Below are positions 27,515 through 34,800 of a stretch of DNA of 64,000 bases, one piece after another. The DNA comes from UBA3210 sp963610315 (GTDB lineage: Bacteria; Bacillota_I; Bacilli_A; RFN20; CAG-449). Made by a program: the position numbers and the translations under genes. The notes under the pieces were generated by a model, which saw nothing but the letters and a program-made list of their open reading frames with translations, was not told the DNA's origin and did not search any database. The DNA lies in the NCBI GenBank assembly GCA_963610315.1, contig CAVDMV010000001.1, forward strand, positions 86,739 to 150,738, written 5' to 3'. Position 1 is the stretch's first letter. Every line of letters starts with the position of its first letter.

Positions 27515-29014
27515 CTATCTAACAAAATAATCTTGCATTACTTTATTTAATTTTTCTTCTAATTCTTTAGAAATAATTTTCTTTTCTGTTAATTCGTCCA
27601 AGATATCTTGGTGATTTAAAGAAATTTCTTGATATAAACCTTTTAATGATTCTTTAACTTTAGAAGTTTCAAGATCATCTAAATATCTATTTTTCGCCGC
27701 GAATAATTCGACGATTTGTCTATTAACATCATATGGTGCGTATTGTTCTTGTTTTAATACTTCCATTAATTTTTCACCATGATTTAATACTCTCTTAGTT
27801 TCTGCATCAAGATCAGAGCCAAATTGTGAGAATGATAATAATTCATGATATGAAGCAAGTTCAATTTTTAATGAACCCGCGACTTGTTTCATCGCTTTAA
27901 TTTGTGCAGCAGAACCAACTCTTGATACCGATAAACCAGAATCTACTGCAGGTCTTTGACCAGCATTAAATAATTCTGTTTGTAAGAAGATTTGTCCATC
28001 AGTAATTGAAATGACATTGGTTGGAATGTAAGCAGAAATATCACCAGCTTGAGTTTCAATGATTGGTAAAGCAGTAATAGAACCGCCTCCACAACTTTCA
28101 TTTACTCTACATGCTCTTTCAAGTAGTCTACTATGTAAATAGAAGACATCACCTGGATAAGCTTCTCTACCTGGAGCTCTTCTTAATAATAAAGCCATTG
28201 TTCTATATGCAACTGCGTGTTTAGATAAATCATCATAAACGATTAAAACATCTTTACCTTGTTCCATCCATTCTTCTGCAATAGTTACGCCTGAATAAGG
28301 AGCGATATATTGAATAGGAGCAAGTTCACTAGCAGTAGCGGAAACGACTGTTGTATATTCTAAAGCACCAGCTTTTCTTAATCTTTCAACGATGTGAGCG
28401 ACTGTAGAATTCTTTTGACCAATTGCTACATAGATACAATAACAATCTTTACCTTTTTGGTTTAAGATTGTATCAATTGCGATAGCCGTTTTACCTGTTT
28501 GTCTATCACCAATAATTAATTCTCTTTGTCCTCTACCAATAGGTATCATTGCATCAATTGCTTTAATACCTGTTTGGAGTGGAACAGAAACTGATTTACG
28601 TGACATAACGCCAGGAGCGATTCTTTCGATTGGTCTTTTGTGATCGAATTTAATATCACCAAGTCCATCAATAGGTTGACCTAATGCATTAACAACTCTA
28701 CCTAATAAACCATCACCAACTGGAACTTCAACAACTGCGCCAGTTCTTTTTACTAAGTCTCCTTCTTTAATTTCTTCACAAGAGCCTAACATAACTACAC
28801 CGACACTTTCTTCGTTGAGGTTAAAAGCCATACCGAAGACATTATTAGGGAATTCTAATAATTCATTAAGCATACATTTGTCTAATCCGTAAACAGTAGC
28901 AACACCATCACCGATTGAAACAACGCTACCAACGTCATTAGTTTCTAATTTATGAGTATACGATTTGATTTGTTCTTTAATTAATTCAGAAATTTCATTT
29001 GGTTTAATAATCAT
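27515..29014 (-). CDS. atpA: ATP synthase alpha subunit
   Basis: Non-catalytic nucleotide-binding subunit of F1. 499 residues. P-loop GDRQTGKTAIA, the DDLSKHAVAYR segment, LLRRAPGREAYPGDVFYLHSRLLERA and SVSRVGSAAQIKAM, all diagnostic. Six bases from atpH. Confidence 0.98.
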   Translation of the reverse strand: MIIKPNEISELIKEQIKSYTHKLETNDVGSVVSIGDGVATVYGLDKCMLNELLEFPNNVFGMAFNLNEESVGVVMLGSCEEIKEGDLVKRTGAVVEVPVGDGLLGRVVNALGQPIDGLGDIKFDHKRPIERIAPGVMSRKSVSVPLQTGIKAIDAMIPIGRGQRELIIGDRQTGKTAIAIDTILNQKGKDCYCIYVAIGQKNSTVAHIVERLRKAGALEYTTVVSATASELAPIQYIAPYSGVTIAEEWMEQGKDVLIVYDDLSKHAVAYRTMALLLRRAPGREAYPGDVFYLHSRLLERACRVNESCGGGSITALPIIETQAGDISAYIPTNVISITDGQIFLQTELFNAGQRPAVDSGLSVSRVGSAAQIKAMKQVAGSLKIELASYHELLSFSQFGSDLDAETKRVLNHGEKLMEVLKQEQYAPYDVNRQIVELFAAKNRYLDDLETSKVKESLKGLYQEISLNHQDILDELTEKKIISKELEEKLNKVMQDYFVR

Positions 29015-29019
29015 CTCGT

Positions 29020-29556
29020 TTATCTCCCTTCTAATAGTACTTGTTTTAATGATTCTACTTTGTTCTTAATAGAAGCATCAAAAACATAGTCATTGATGAC
29101 AACTTTAAATCCACCGATTAAATTTTCATCAATCTTTAATTTAAGATAAATGTTCTTATTTATCTTTTTACCGATTGCACTAGCAATCTTTTCAATTTGG
29201 TCATTTGATAATTCACTTGAAGCATAAATATATCCTTCAGAAATACCATCTTTTTCATTTGATAAAGTGATAAATCCATCAATTATATCTTTAATATAAT
29301 GAGCGCGATTATTATCAATAATAACCTTAAAAAATGCATTGATATGATGTGAAGGAGCATTGATGATAATCTTATCAATCAATTCTTTCTTCTCATCTTT
29401 AGAAATAGTGTAGCATTCTAATAATTTAATAAATTGATCATCTTCATGTAATACTTCATTAATTGATTTTAAATAATCTCTATATTCAGTATTTTTATTT
29501 TCTTCTAAGGCGAGACTTAAAAGAGCTGATGCATATCTACTTGCTAAATTATTCAT
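29020..29556 (-). CDS. atpH: ATP synthase delta subunit
   Basis: Peripheral stalk subunit joining F1 to subunit b. 178 residues, typical length: starts NNLASRYASALLSLALEE and ends with the conserved C-terminal block (LKIDENLIGGFKVVINDYVFDASI). Its start overlaps the end of atpF by 8 bp. Confidence 0.93.
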   Translation of the reverse strand: MNNLASRYASALLSLALEENKNTEYRDYLKSINEVLHEDDQFIKLLECYTISKDEKKELIDKIIINAPSHHINAFFKVIIDNNRAHYIKDIIDGFITLSNEKDGISEGYIYASSELSNDQIEKIASAIGKKINKNIYLKLKIDENLIGGFKVVINDYVFDASIKNKVESLKQVLLEGR

Positions 29557-30136
29557 CAGATTCTACTTCCTTAATAAAGTCATCAACAATTTTATCATTG
29601 TCTGACTTAGTCACTTCTCTTTCTAAGATAGCTTTAGAAGCATCGAGAGCGACATTAACAATTTCTTTACGAATTTCTTCTTTTGCTTTAATTTTCTCTT
29701 GTTCAATTTCTTTCGCTAATAATTCTTTTTGATGAATTCTTTCTTCATCCATTTCCTTACTAGCGTTGTCTTTAATAGTTGCTGCATTCTTATTTGCTTC
29801 TTCGATAATGCTCTTAGCTTCATCTTGTAAAGAAGCAATACGATCATCAGCTTCTTTTTGTTTATTTAATGCATCTTCTTTATAAGCTTCAGCATTTTTA
29901 ACTTGAGAAACTACATAATCTTGACGAGTTTGTAATATTTTACGAACTGGTTTAAAAACAAAGAATCCGACAACACAGAATAATATTAATGTTGAAGTTA
30001 ATTGAATGACTAATGATTCCCATGAGCCAAACATCTTTTCAATAAATTTATCTGATTCGACAGGTTTACTTTCGCATGAAGATAAACTTACTAATGAGAT
30101 TAAACTAACTAATATTATTGATAATTTCTTTTTCAT
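29549..30136 (-). CDS. atpF: ATP synthase subunit b with lipoprotein-type signal
   Basis: Membrane-anchored peripheral stalk. 195 residues: a signal-peptide-like start MKKKLSIILVSLISLVSLSSC with lipobox LSSC (Cys21), then the membrane helix (LVIQLTSTLILFCVVGFFVF, about 45-65), then a long charged coiled coil to the end. A lipoprotein signal on subunit b is known from mycoplasmas but absent in most bacteria. If processed, the N-terminus would be lipid-anchored outside. It overlaps atpH. Confidence 0.92.
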   Translation of the reverse strand: MKKKLSIILVSLISLVSLSSCESKPVESDKFIEKMFGSWESLVIQLTSTLILFCVVGFFVFKPVRKILQTRQDYVVSQVKNAEAYKEDALNKQKEADDRIASLQDEAKSIIEEANKNAATIKDNASKEMDEERIHQKELLAKEIEQEKIKAKEEIRKEIVNVALDASKAILEREVTKSDNDKIVDDFIKEVESDE

Positions 30137-30142
30137 TGAGGA

Positions 30143-30412
30143 TTAGTGAACGAATAAGAGTAATAAAGCAATTAAGAAAGCGTAAATACCAGTTGTTTCA
30201 CAAAGTGCACAGCCTAAGATCATTGTTGAACGAATTGAACCAGCTGCTTCTGGATTTCTTGCGACACCTTCAACACCTGCTTTACAAACGTAACCTTCAC
30301 CAATACCAGGACCAATACCACCAAGTACTGCAATACCTGAGCCTAATAACGCTAAACCTGCGCTAAAATATTCATTGTAAGTTGCTGCTTCTGCTAATAA
30401 ATTTAATAACAT
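30143..30412 (-). CDS. atpE: ATP synthase c subunit, two-carboxylate type
   Basis: Rotor ring subunit, 89 residues, a two-helix hairpin. The second helix ends LGCALCETTGIYAFLIALLLL with the ion-binding Glu72. The first helix has GIGPGIGEGY with a second acid, Glu39. The spacing (33) equals Gln32-Glu65 of Ilyobacter sodium rings, and Gln replaced by Glu is the two-carboxylate pattern described for Fusobacterium. Thr73 and Thr74 follow, as sodium ligands usually do. This favours Na+ over H+ as coupling ion, by comparison only. Confidence 0.95.
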   Translation of the reverse strand: MLLNLLAEAATYNEYFSAGLALLGSGIAVLGGIGPGIGEGYVCKAGVEGVARNPEAAGSIRSTMILGCALCETTGIYAFLIALLLLFVH

Positions 30413-30427
30413 TTTTATACCTCCTTG

Positions 30428-31216
30428 TTATTTGTTCATTGCGTTAGTTAAGTTTCTCACTTCTTCTAACTTAGCAAGACTTTCCTTATATTCTTTTTCT
30501 TTTTGATTTGCAATGTCTTCTGGGACTTCATTTTTAATTAAAGCCATTGATAATAATGTAAAGACAGTGGTTTGAATGTAAGCACTGAAGACATCAAAGT
30601 AAGCGTGTAATACTGGAGCGACTATAACAGCAGGAGAAATAAATCCTCCAGCGAATGTTAAGTGGTTAACTTCAAACGCCCAATATACCATTCTCATAAT
30701 AACATACCCTGCGACTGCATTACCGAATAAACGGAAAGATAAACTTAGTAATGGAGCCCACATTGATAACAAGTTAATCGGTAACATAACCGGAATTGGT
30801 TCAATATAACGATGGAAATATTTCCACTTGTTATAGTGTGCAGCAGTTGCATGGATGAGAATGAAGGTAGTTAAACCTAATGTAACTGGTATGTATAAAT
30901 ATGAAATTGGTGATTCAAATCCTAATAACCCAATTAACATACTCATGAATAGATAGATATATAATCCACCATATACCGCACCAGCAATCTTTTTAAATTG
31001 AATACCTAAGTTTTCACCAATTGTTTTGTCAATAAAGGAAACATACATTTCTGCAAGTAACATAATCCCTTTTGGCTTCTCTAATGGATCGACTTTCTTC
31101 GATTTAAAATAGACAATTAAGCTTAATATTGTAATGATTAGAATAATTCCTAGACTCACAATGAGCTCTGCAGGAAATATATCAGTTGAGAATGTAATAT
31201 CTAATATATTACTCAT
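30428..31216 (-). CDS. atpB: ATP synthase a subunit
   Basis: Stator half-channel subunit. 262 residues with about six membrane segments. The essential Arg lies in LSLSFRLFGNAVAGYVIM; the last helix (YIQTTVFTLLSMALI) has the conserved Gln-type residue. Followed by a charged C-terminus of about 40 residues (NEVPEDIANQKEKEY onward) that is longer than usual. Confidence 0.95.
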   Translation of the reverse strand: MSNILDITFSTDIFPAELIVSLGIILIITILSLIVYFKSKKVDPLEKPKGIMLLAEMYVSFIDKTIGENLGIQFKKIAGAVYGGLYIYLFMSMLIGLLGFESPISYLYIPVTLGLTTFILIHATAAHYNKWKYFHRYIEPIPVMLPINLLSMWAPLLSLSFRLFGNAVAGYVIMRMVYWAFEVNHLTFAGGFISPAVIVAPVLHAYFDVFSAYIQTTVFTLLSMALIKNEVPEDIANQKEKEYKESLAKLEEVRNLTNAMNK

Positions 31217-31244
31217 AATTGCCTCCTTCTAGATAACCTTGAAT

Positions 31245-31273
31245 ATTATAGAATTTTTGAATTTATTTTTCTA
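31245..31273 (-). promoter_or_regulatory. Possible internal promoter upstream of atpB
   Basis: -35-like TAGAAA (31268-31273), 17-bp spacer, -10 TATAAT (31245-31250), in the 79-bp atpI-atpB gap. The -35 is weak. Confidence 0.35.
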
Positions 31274-31295
31274 TTAATTTCGAGTTAAAATAAGG

Positions 31296-31730
31296 TTAAT
31301 TTTCTTCTTTTTTAGCATCTTTTTTCTTAGTGAATTTTTGATTTACTACAACTGATACAATAATGTTAATTAAGTATGAAGCAAGTGTCGTTCCCCAAAA
31401 GAAAATATTATGTCCTAAGTATTGTAAAAAGATACAAATAAATAAACCAGCAATAAATAAAATCATTCTTGAAAAATATAATAAAACTGATAATGTTCTT
31501 CTTCTAGCGAATGGTTTTAATAAGAAACCTGTAAAATGATATAAAAGAATGTAATTCAAATTAGAAACAATGCCACCTAAAAGAAAGCCTAAAGGTATCC
31601 ACATTTGATTAATAAAAAAGCAAAATGAAGATAAAACAAATAATGTTAAATCAACAATGGAACACCATAATAAATTCTTTTTTGCTTCAATTAAATTTTC
31701 ATTTTCCATAAAAATTCGTCGAGTAGACAT
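31296..31730 (-). CDS. atpI: ATP synthase I-like membrane protein
   Basis: 144 residues with four hydrophobic segments (IVDLTLFVLSSFCFFI, IPLGFLLGGIVSNLNYILLY, LLYFSRMILFIAGLFICIF, FFWGTTLASYLINIIVSVV), the arrangement of AtpI-type proteins that lead atp operons and help c-ring assembly. The C-terminus is Lys-rich. Start at 31730 follows AAGGAGGG closely. First gene of the atp operon; the group II intron relic lies immediately upstream in its leader. Confidence 0.75.
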   Translation of the reverse strand: MSTRRIFMENENLIEAKKNLLWCSIVDLTLFVLSSFCFFINQMWIPLGFLLGGIVSNLNYILLYHFTGFLLKPFARRRTLSVLLYFSRMILFIAGLFICIFLQYLGHNIFFWGTTLASYLINIIVSVVVNQKFTKKKDAKKEEN

Positions 31731-31751
31731 CTCGACCCTCCTTCCAATTTA

Positions 31752-31960
31752 TTGATTGTGAAAGGATTGTCTAACATCCCTCACAGAATCGTACGTGCAC
31801 TTTTTTATCATGCAGGTTTTCAAGAAAACAATTGTCTTTATTGCCTACGCTTAAACCTTTTCTCACGACTTTGATTCCAAGACTAGATAATTGTGTCTAA
31901 TTAGGACTTACAATATTAGGAGTTTCACCTAACTATCTTATTTACACCAAACTCGCGCAC
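31752..31960 (-). mobile_element. Degenerate ORF-less group II intron relic (about 210 nt) in the atp leader
   Basis: Minus-strand sequence begins GTGCGCG (31960), the 5' end consensus of bacterial group II introns, followed by a domain I-like piece (GTTAGGTGAAACTCCTAA). Near its end is GTGCACGTACGATTC (31786-31800), matching the 3' strand of domain V, and TGTGAGGGAT with ATCCTTTCACA (31754-31785), a domain VI-like hairpin. No maturase ORF; domains II to IV are missing. The 5' strand of domain V (ACCTGCATG) no longer pairs properly, so splicing is unlikely. Confidence 0.55.
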
Positions 31961-31971
31961 CGACTAGTTTA

Positions 31972-32000
31972 ATTATATATTTTTTAAGAATTTATATAAA
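31972..32000 (-). promoter_or_regulatory. Candidate atp operon promoter upstream of the intron relic
   Basis: -10 TATAAT (31972-31977), 17-bp spacer and -35-like TTTATA (31995-32000), between the tRNA terminator and the relic. If used, the relic forms the 5' leader of the atp mRNA. Confidence 0.35.
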
Positions 32001-32024
32001 GAAAAAAGACACCATAAGGTGTCT
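32001..32024 (-). terminator. Terminator of the tRNA cluster
   Basis: AGACACC / GGTGTCT at 32007-32024, loop ATAA, followed on the minus strand by TTTTTTC. Confidence 0.9.
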
Positions 32025-32035
32025 AAATTTTCTAC

Positions 32036-32126
32036 TGGCGGAGAAACAGAGATTTGAACTCTGGCGGGGCTTTCACCCCCTAATGGTTTTCAAGACCATC
32101 CCCTTCAGCCACTTGGGTATTTCTCC
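32036..32126 (-). tRNA. tRNA-Ser (anticodon TGA)
   Basis: 91 nt with encoded CCA. Acceptor GGAGAAA / TTTCTCC, a long variable arm typical of tRNA-Ser, T arm GAGTTCAAATCTC, anticodon loop CTTGAAA giving TGA. Discriminator G. Confidence 0.95.
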
Positions 32127-32139
32127 ATGTTAATTAGTT

Positions 32140-32215
32140 TGGTGGACCCTGCAGGACTTGAACCTGCAACGACCCGTTTATGAGACGGGGGCTCTAACCA
32201 TTGAACTAAGGGTCC
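32140..32215 (-). tRNA. tRNA with CAT anticodon, probably tRNA-Ile2 (lysidine type)
   Basis: 76 nt with CCA. Acceptor GGACCCT / AGGGTCC, anticodon loop CTCATAA. The paired G1 excludes initiator tRNA. The GGACC acceptor with CTCATAA resembles Firmicutes tRNA-Ile2 read after TilS modification; elongator Met is the alternative. Confidence 0.75.
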
Positions 32216-32222
32216 TTATAAT

Positions 32223-32299
32223 TGGTGGCGGCAGAGGGGGTCGAACCCTCGACCTGCCGGGTATGAGCCGGCCGCTCTAACCAACTGGGCTACACCGCC
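32223..32299 (-). tRNA. tRNA-Met, elongator (anticodon CAT)
   Basis: 77 nt with CCA. Acceptor GGCGGTG / TGCCGCC, D arm AGCCCAGTTGGTTAGAGC, anticodon loop CTCATAC, T arm GGGTTCGACCCCC. GGCGGTG is typical of elongator tRNA-Met in Firmicutes. First tRNA of the cluster. Confidence 0.85.
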
Positions 32300-32327
32300 A
32301 TATAAGTCATTCGCTCAATGCCTTATA

Positions 32328-32357
32328 ATAATAACAAACAAATACTATATAAATCAA
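32328..32357 (-). promoter_or_regulatory. Promoter of the tRNA cluster
   Basis: -35 TTGATT (32352-32357), 18-bp spacer, -10 TATTAT (32328-32333), about 30 bp upstream of the first tRNA. The AT-rich stretch 32358-32453 shows no further element. Confidence 0.5.
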
Positions 32358-32453
32358 GATATTTTTTTAAATTTTAACATTTTTTTTGTAAAATATTGAA
32401 TTCGCTTAATTAAATTATTAACTTCAAAAAGAAAAATAGATTACATTAATAAG

Positions 32454-33158
32454 TTATTTATTTCTTCTATTGCCTTTTTCATCTACATATTCAGGATGAA
32501 GTTTAACATATTCATCTTCATCACCACATATTAAATAATCACATTTATTTGAATATACTAAAGTCTCTTTTCTTATTAGTTTCGCTCTGATTAATTCCAT
32601 TGCTACGTAATCAACATTACATAATGCTGGCATTATTTCTTCTAGAGAGTATTTTTTAGCGAATTCTGCAACGGGGCAAGTTGTAAATTCATAATGTATA
32701 GGTTTATCCTTATGATAAGGATCTAAAATCATCTTATAATCATTCCATTTGTCACATCTTTTTTTAGCTTTCTTAAACGCCTTATACATAACTTTTTTAT
32801 AAATTGGTCTATTATAATTTATAAATTTAGATAAAATTTTAAAAGATGGTAAAAATAAGTTTTCTTCCATTTCTTCTATTTCACGTAAAGAAGTAACATT
32901 TTTACACACTGTATAGTAACACATAAGTGCGAAACAATCATAATTTCCACCTTTAGAATTATGAAAGTTCTTTTTACCACCTAAATCTTTATCCCAAGAC
33001 TTTAAATATGTTAAATATTGATTTTGTACACTTTCCCATATTTTCTCGCATTCATCATCTCCATAATGAAGTTTTATCTTTTTAAGAATTTCTCTTTTAC
33101 AAGCACGAGAATATAAAACATGGTTTTTAAGTTTAATTTTTAATTCACTATCTTTCAT
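32454..33158 (-). CDS. L-2-amino-thiazoline-4-carboxylate hydrolase-like protein
   Basis: 234 residues. The C-terminal block FTTCPVAEFAKKYSL, ALCNVDYVAMELIRAKLIR and NKCDYLICGD is the signature of the ATC hydrolase family, and FHNSKGGNYDCFALMCYY is a second conserved block. The named family enzyme opens a thiazoline ring on the way to cysteine, but most members have unknown substrates, so this name is a family label. It has its own promoter and is next to mgtE without clear functional link. Confidence 0.7.
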   Translation of the reverse strand: MKDSELKIKLKNHVLYSRACKREILKKIKLHYGDDECEKIWESVQNQYLTYLKSWDKDLGGKKNFHNSKGGNYDCFALMCYYTVCKNVTSLREIEEMEENLFLPSFKILSKFINYNRPIYKKVMYKAFKKAKKRCDKWNDYKMILDPYHKDKPIHYEFTTCPVAEFAKKYSLEEIMPALCNVDYVAMELIRAKLIRKETLVYSNKCDYLICGDEDEYVKLHPEYVDEKGNRRNK

Positions 33159-33192
33159 AAAATTATCTTTTATCTTCCTTATTTATGTATTT

Positions 33193-33221
33193 ATTATAGT
33201 TAGATTTAACTAACTTTACAA
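33193..33221 (-). promoter_or_regulatory. Promoter of the ATC-hydrolase-like gene
   Basis: -35 TTGTAA (33216-33221), 17-bp spacer, -10 TATAAT (33193-33198), minus strand. Confidence 0.65.
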
Positions 33222-33227
33222 GATATT

Positions 33228-33250
33228 AAAAGCCGTTATTAACGGCCTTT
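33228..33250 (-). terminator. Terminator after mgtE
   Basis: GCCGTT / AACGGC at 33232-33246, loop of 3, followed on the minus strand by TTTTAATATCTT. It lies 24 nt after the mgtE stop. Confidence 0.8.
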
Positions 33251-33269
33251 ACATAAATTTATTAAAATA

Positions 33270-34661
33270 TTAGAATAATGCGAAGAATAAGCCAACTAAT
33301 GTATAATAAATACAAGCTGAACAAATATCATTAATAGTTGTAATCATTGGACCTGAGGCAACTGCTGGGTCAATCTTAATTTTCTTAAAGAAAATAGGTA
33401 AGATTAAACCTAATACACTAGAAACTGATAAGGCAACAAATAAAGCTACGCCAGCAGAAGCAGCAACTTTCATGCAATCCATAAAAACGAAAGTATTTTC
33501 TTTATCAGTATAAACACCTTCATGTCTAATACATAAGAAAGCTAAAATGACACCAAATGATAATAATCCTAATAATACTCCATTAGTTACGCCGATAGTA
33601 ATTTCTTTACGGGCCATCTTCCAAATTTTCTTTTTAGAAAGATCGTCATCATCATTAATATTAGTTAAAGTAACAGCAAGAGATTGAGTACCTCCATTAC
33701 CTGCCATATCGAAAACTACCGATTGGAAAATAACGGCCGCAGAAACAACTGCAATTACTGATTCAAAAGCTGAAATAACAGTTGAAACAACTAAACCTAA
33801 AAATAAAAGTAAGATTAACCAAGGAATTCTCTTTCTAATTGATGTAAATAAAGATTCGTCTTTATCTTCAGATGTTAAACCAGCAAGTTTATGCATATCT
33901 TCATGAAGTTCATTAGTGACAAGTTCAACTACGTCGTTAGCCGTTAATGCACCAATTACACTTTCATTATCATCAACAACTGGAATAATCTTTTCGTTAT
34001 AATCTTTAATATCATTAATGACATCATCGATTTTTGCATGTGCTTGTAAAGCAGGATAAGAAGTAATTGCTTTAGCCATTAAATCATCACCTTGACGAGC
34101 GATAATTAAATCATTTAAGTTTAAAGCACCGACAAATTTGTTATCTTTATCAGTGATGAAAATAACTGAAATGTTATCGTTATCACTAGCTTGTTCAATA
34201 ACTTTTTTCATCGCTTTTTTAACATCATCAGTATCTAAGATAGTAACGTAGTTAGTTGTCATTAAAGAACCAACTTCATCATCTTCAAATGATAAAATTA
34301 ACTTAATATCTTCCTTAACTTCTTTATCTTCAATTAAATTTAAGATTTTTTCTCTATCTTCATCTTCCATTTCTTGAAGAGCGTCAACTGCATCGTCTGC
34401 ATCCATGTTTTCAATGATGTCTGCCGCTTGATCTTCTTTCATGTAGTCTAAGAATTCATCTTTATCTTCAACATAAGTTAAGATATCAGAAGCTTCTTCT
34501 GCACCTAAGATTTTAGTTAGTTCAGCTTTTTCTTCATCACTTAAAAATTCAAATGCGTCCGCGACGTCAGAATCATGGTAATGAGATAGTTTTTCTTTTT
34601 TTTCTGCATTAGAAATATTAGATCTTACAATATCTAAAATTTCTTGAATTAATTCATTCAT
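33270..34661 (-). CDS. mgtE: Magnesium transporter MgtE
   Basis: Mg2+-gated magnesium channel of the inner membrane. 463 residues: an N domain of superhelical repeats rich in Asp/Glu (about 1-130), two CBS domains (about 135-260; MTTNYVTILDTDD and SYPALQAHAKIDDV), the connecting helix and five membrane helices (from RIPWLILLLFLGLVVSTVI). The pore segment VFDMAGNGGTQS is conserved. Ribosome site GGAGG is six bases upstream. Its leader contains a peptide gene and alternative hairpins that may hide this site. Confidence 0.95.
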   Translation of the reverse strand: MNELIQEILDIVRSNISNAEKKEKLSHYHDSDVADAFEFLSDEEKAELTKILGAEEASDILTYVEDKDEFLDYMKEDQAADIIENMDADDAVDALQEMEDEDREKILNLIEDKEVKEDIKLILSFEDDEVGSLMTTNYVTILDTDDVKKAMKKVIEQASDNDNISVIFITDKDNKFVGALNLNDLIIARQGDDLMAKAITSYPALQAHAKIDDVINDIKDYNEKIIPVVDDNESVIGALTANDVVELVTNELHEDMHKLAGLTSEDKDESLFTSIRKRIPWLILLLFLGLVVSTVISAFESVIAVVSAAVIFQSVVFDMAGNGGTQSLAVTLTNINDDDDLSKKKIWKMARKEITIGVTNGVLLGLLSFGVILAFLCIRHEGVYTDKENTFVFMDCMKVAASAGVALFVALSVSSVLGLILPIFFKKIKIDPAVASGPMITTINDICSACIYYTLVGLFFALF

Positions 34662-34666
34662 ATTTT

Positions 34667-34785
34667 ACCTCCATATATAAGAGGCATTTAATATGTACTA
34701 AAAATAGACCATGGTAAAAATGCCTCTAAAACCAAGTCTAATAAGTTCTCGCGGTTTCGAATTATCCATTTTTACCATCTCCTTT
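34667..34785 (-). promoter_or_regulatory. mgtE leader with mutually exclusive hairpins and SD-masking element
   Basis: Elements in transcript order: ATGGTAAAAATG (34778-34767, wait: inside 34711-34722 is its partner copy), CATTTTTACCAT on the plus strand at 34767-34778 pairs with ATGGTAAAAATG at 34711-34722 (12 bp). GAGGCATTT at 34681-34689 pairs with AAATGCCTC at 34718-34726 (9 bp). The two stems share 34718-34722, so they exclude each other. The CCTC released in the first state can pair with the mgtE ribosome site GGAGG (34668-34672). It does not resemble the M-box magnesium riboswitch. Confidence 0.55.
34698..34769 (-). CDS. Leader peptide (23 aa) upstream of mgtE
   Basis: ATG at 34769, nine bases after an AAAGGAG ribosome site (34779-34784), running 23 codons to TAG at 34698. 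The peptide starts MDNSKPRELIRLGFRGIF and ends TMVYF. It overlaps both competing hairpins of the mgtE leader, so ribosome position on it would decide which one forms, as in the mgtL or erm-type leader systems. It lies 31 nt after the tig stop and 36 nt before mgtE. Not recognised from any known family. Translation is inferred from the strong ribosome site. Confidence 0.5.
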   Translation of the reverse strand: MDNSKPRELIRLGFRGIFTMVYF

Positions 34786-34800
34786 CTATTTCAATTTAAA

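Noticed and set aside
31234..31298. 7-bp inverted repeat spanning the atpB-atpI gap
   Set aside because: The arms are 51 nt apart and one overlaps the atpI stop; too weak to call.
34667..34785. M-box magnesium riboswitch before mgtE
   Set aside because: The leader is too short and lacks the conserved M-box core; only the hairpin-ORF arrangement is supported.
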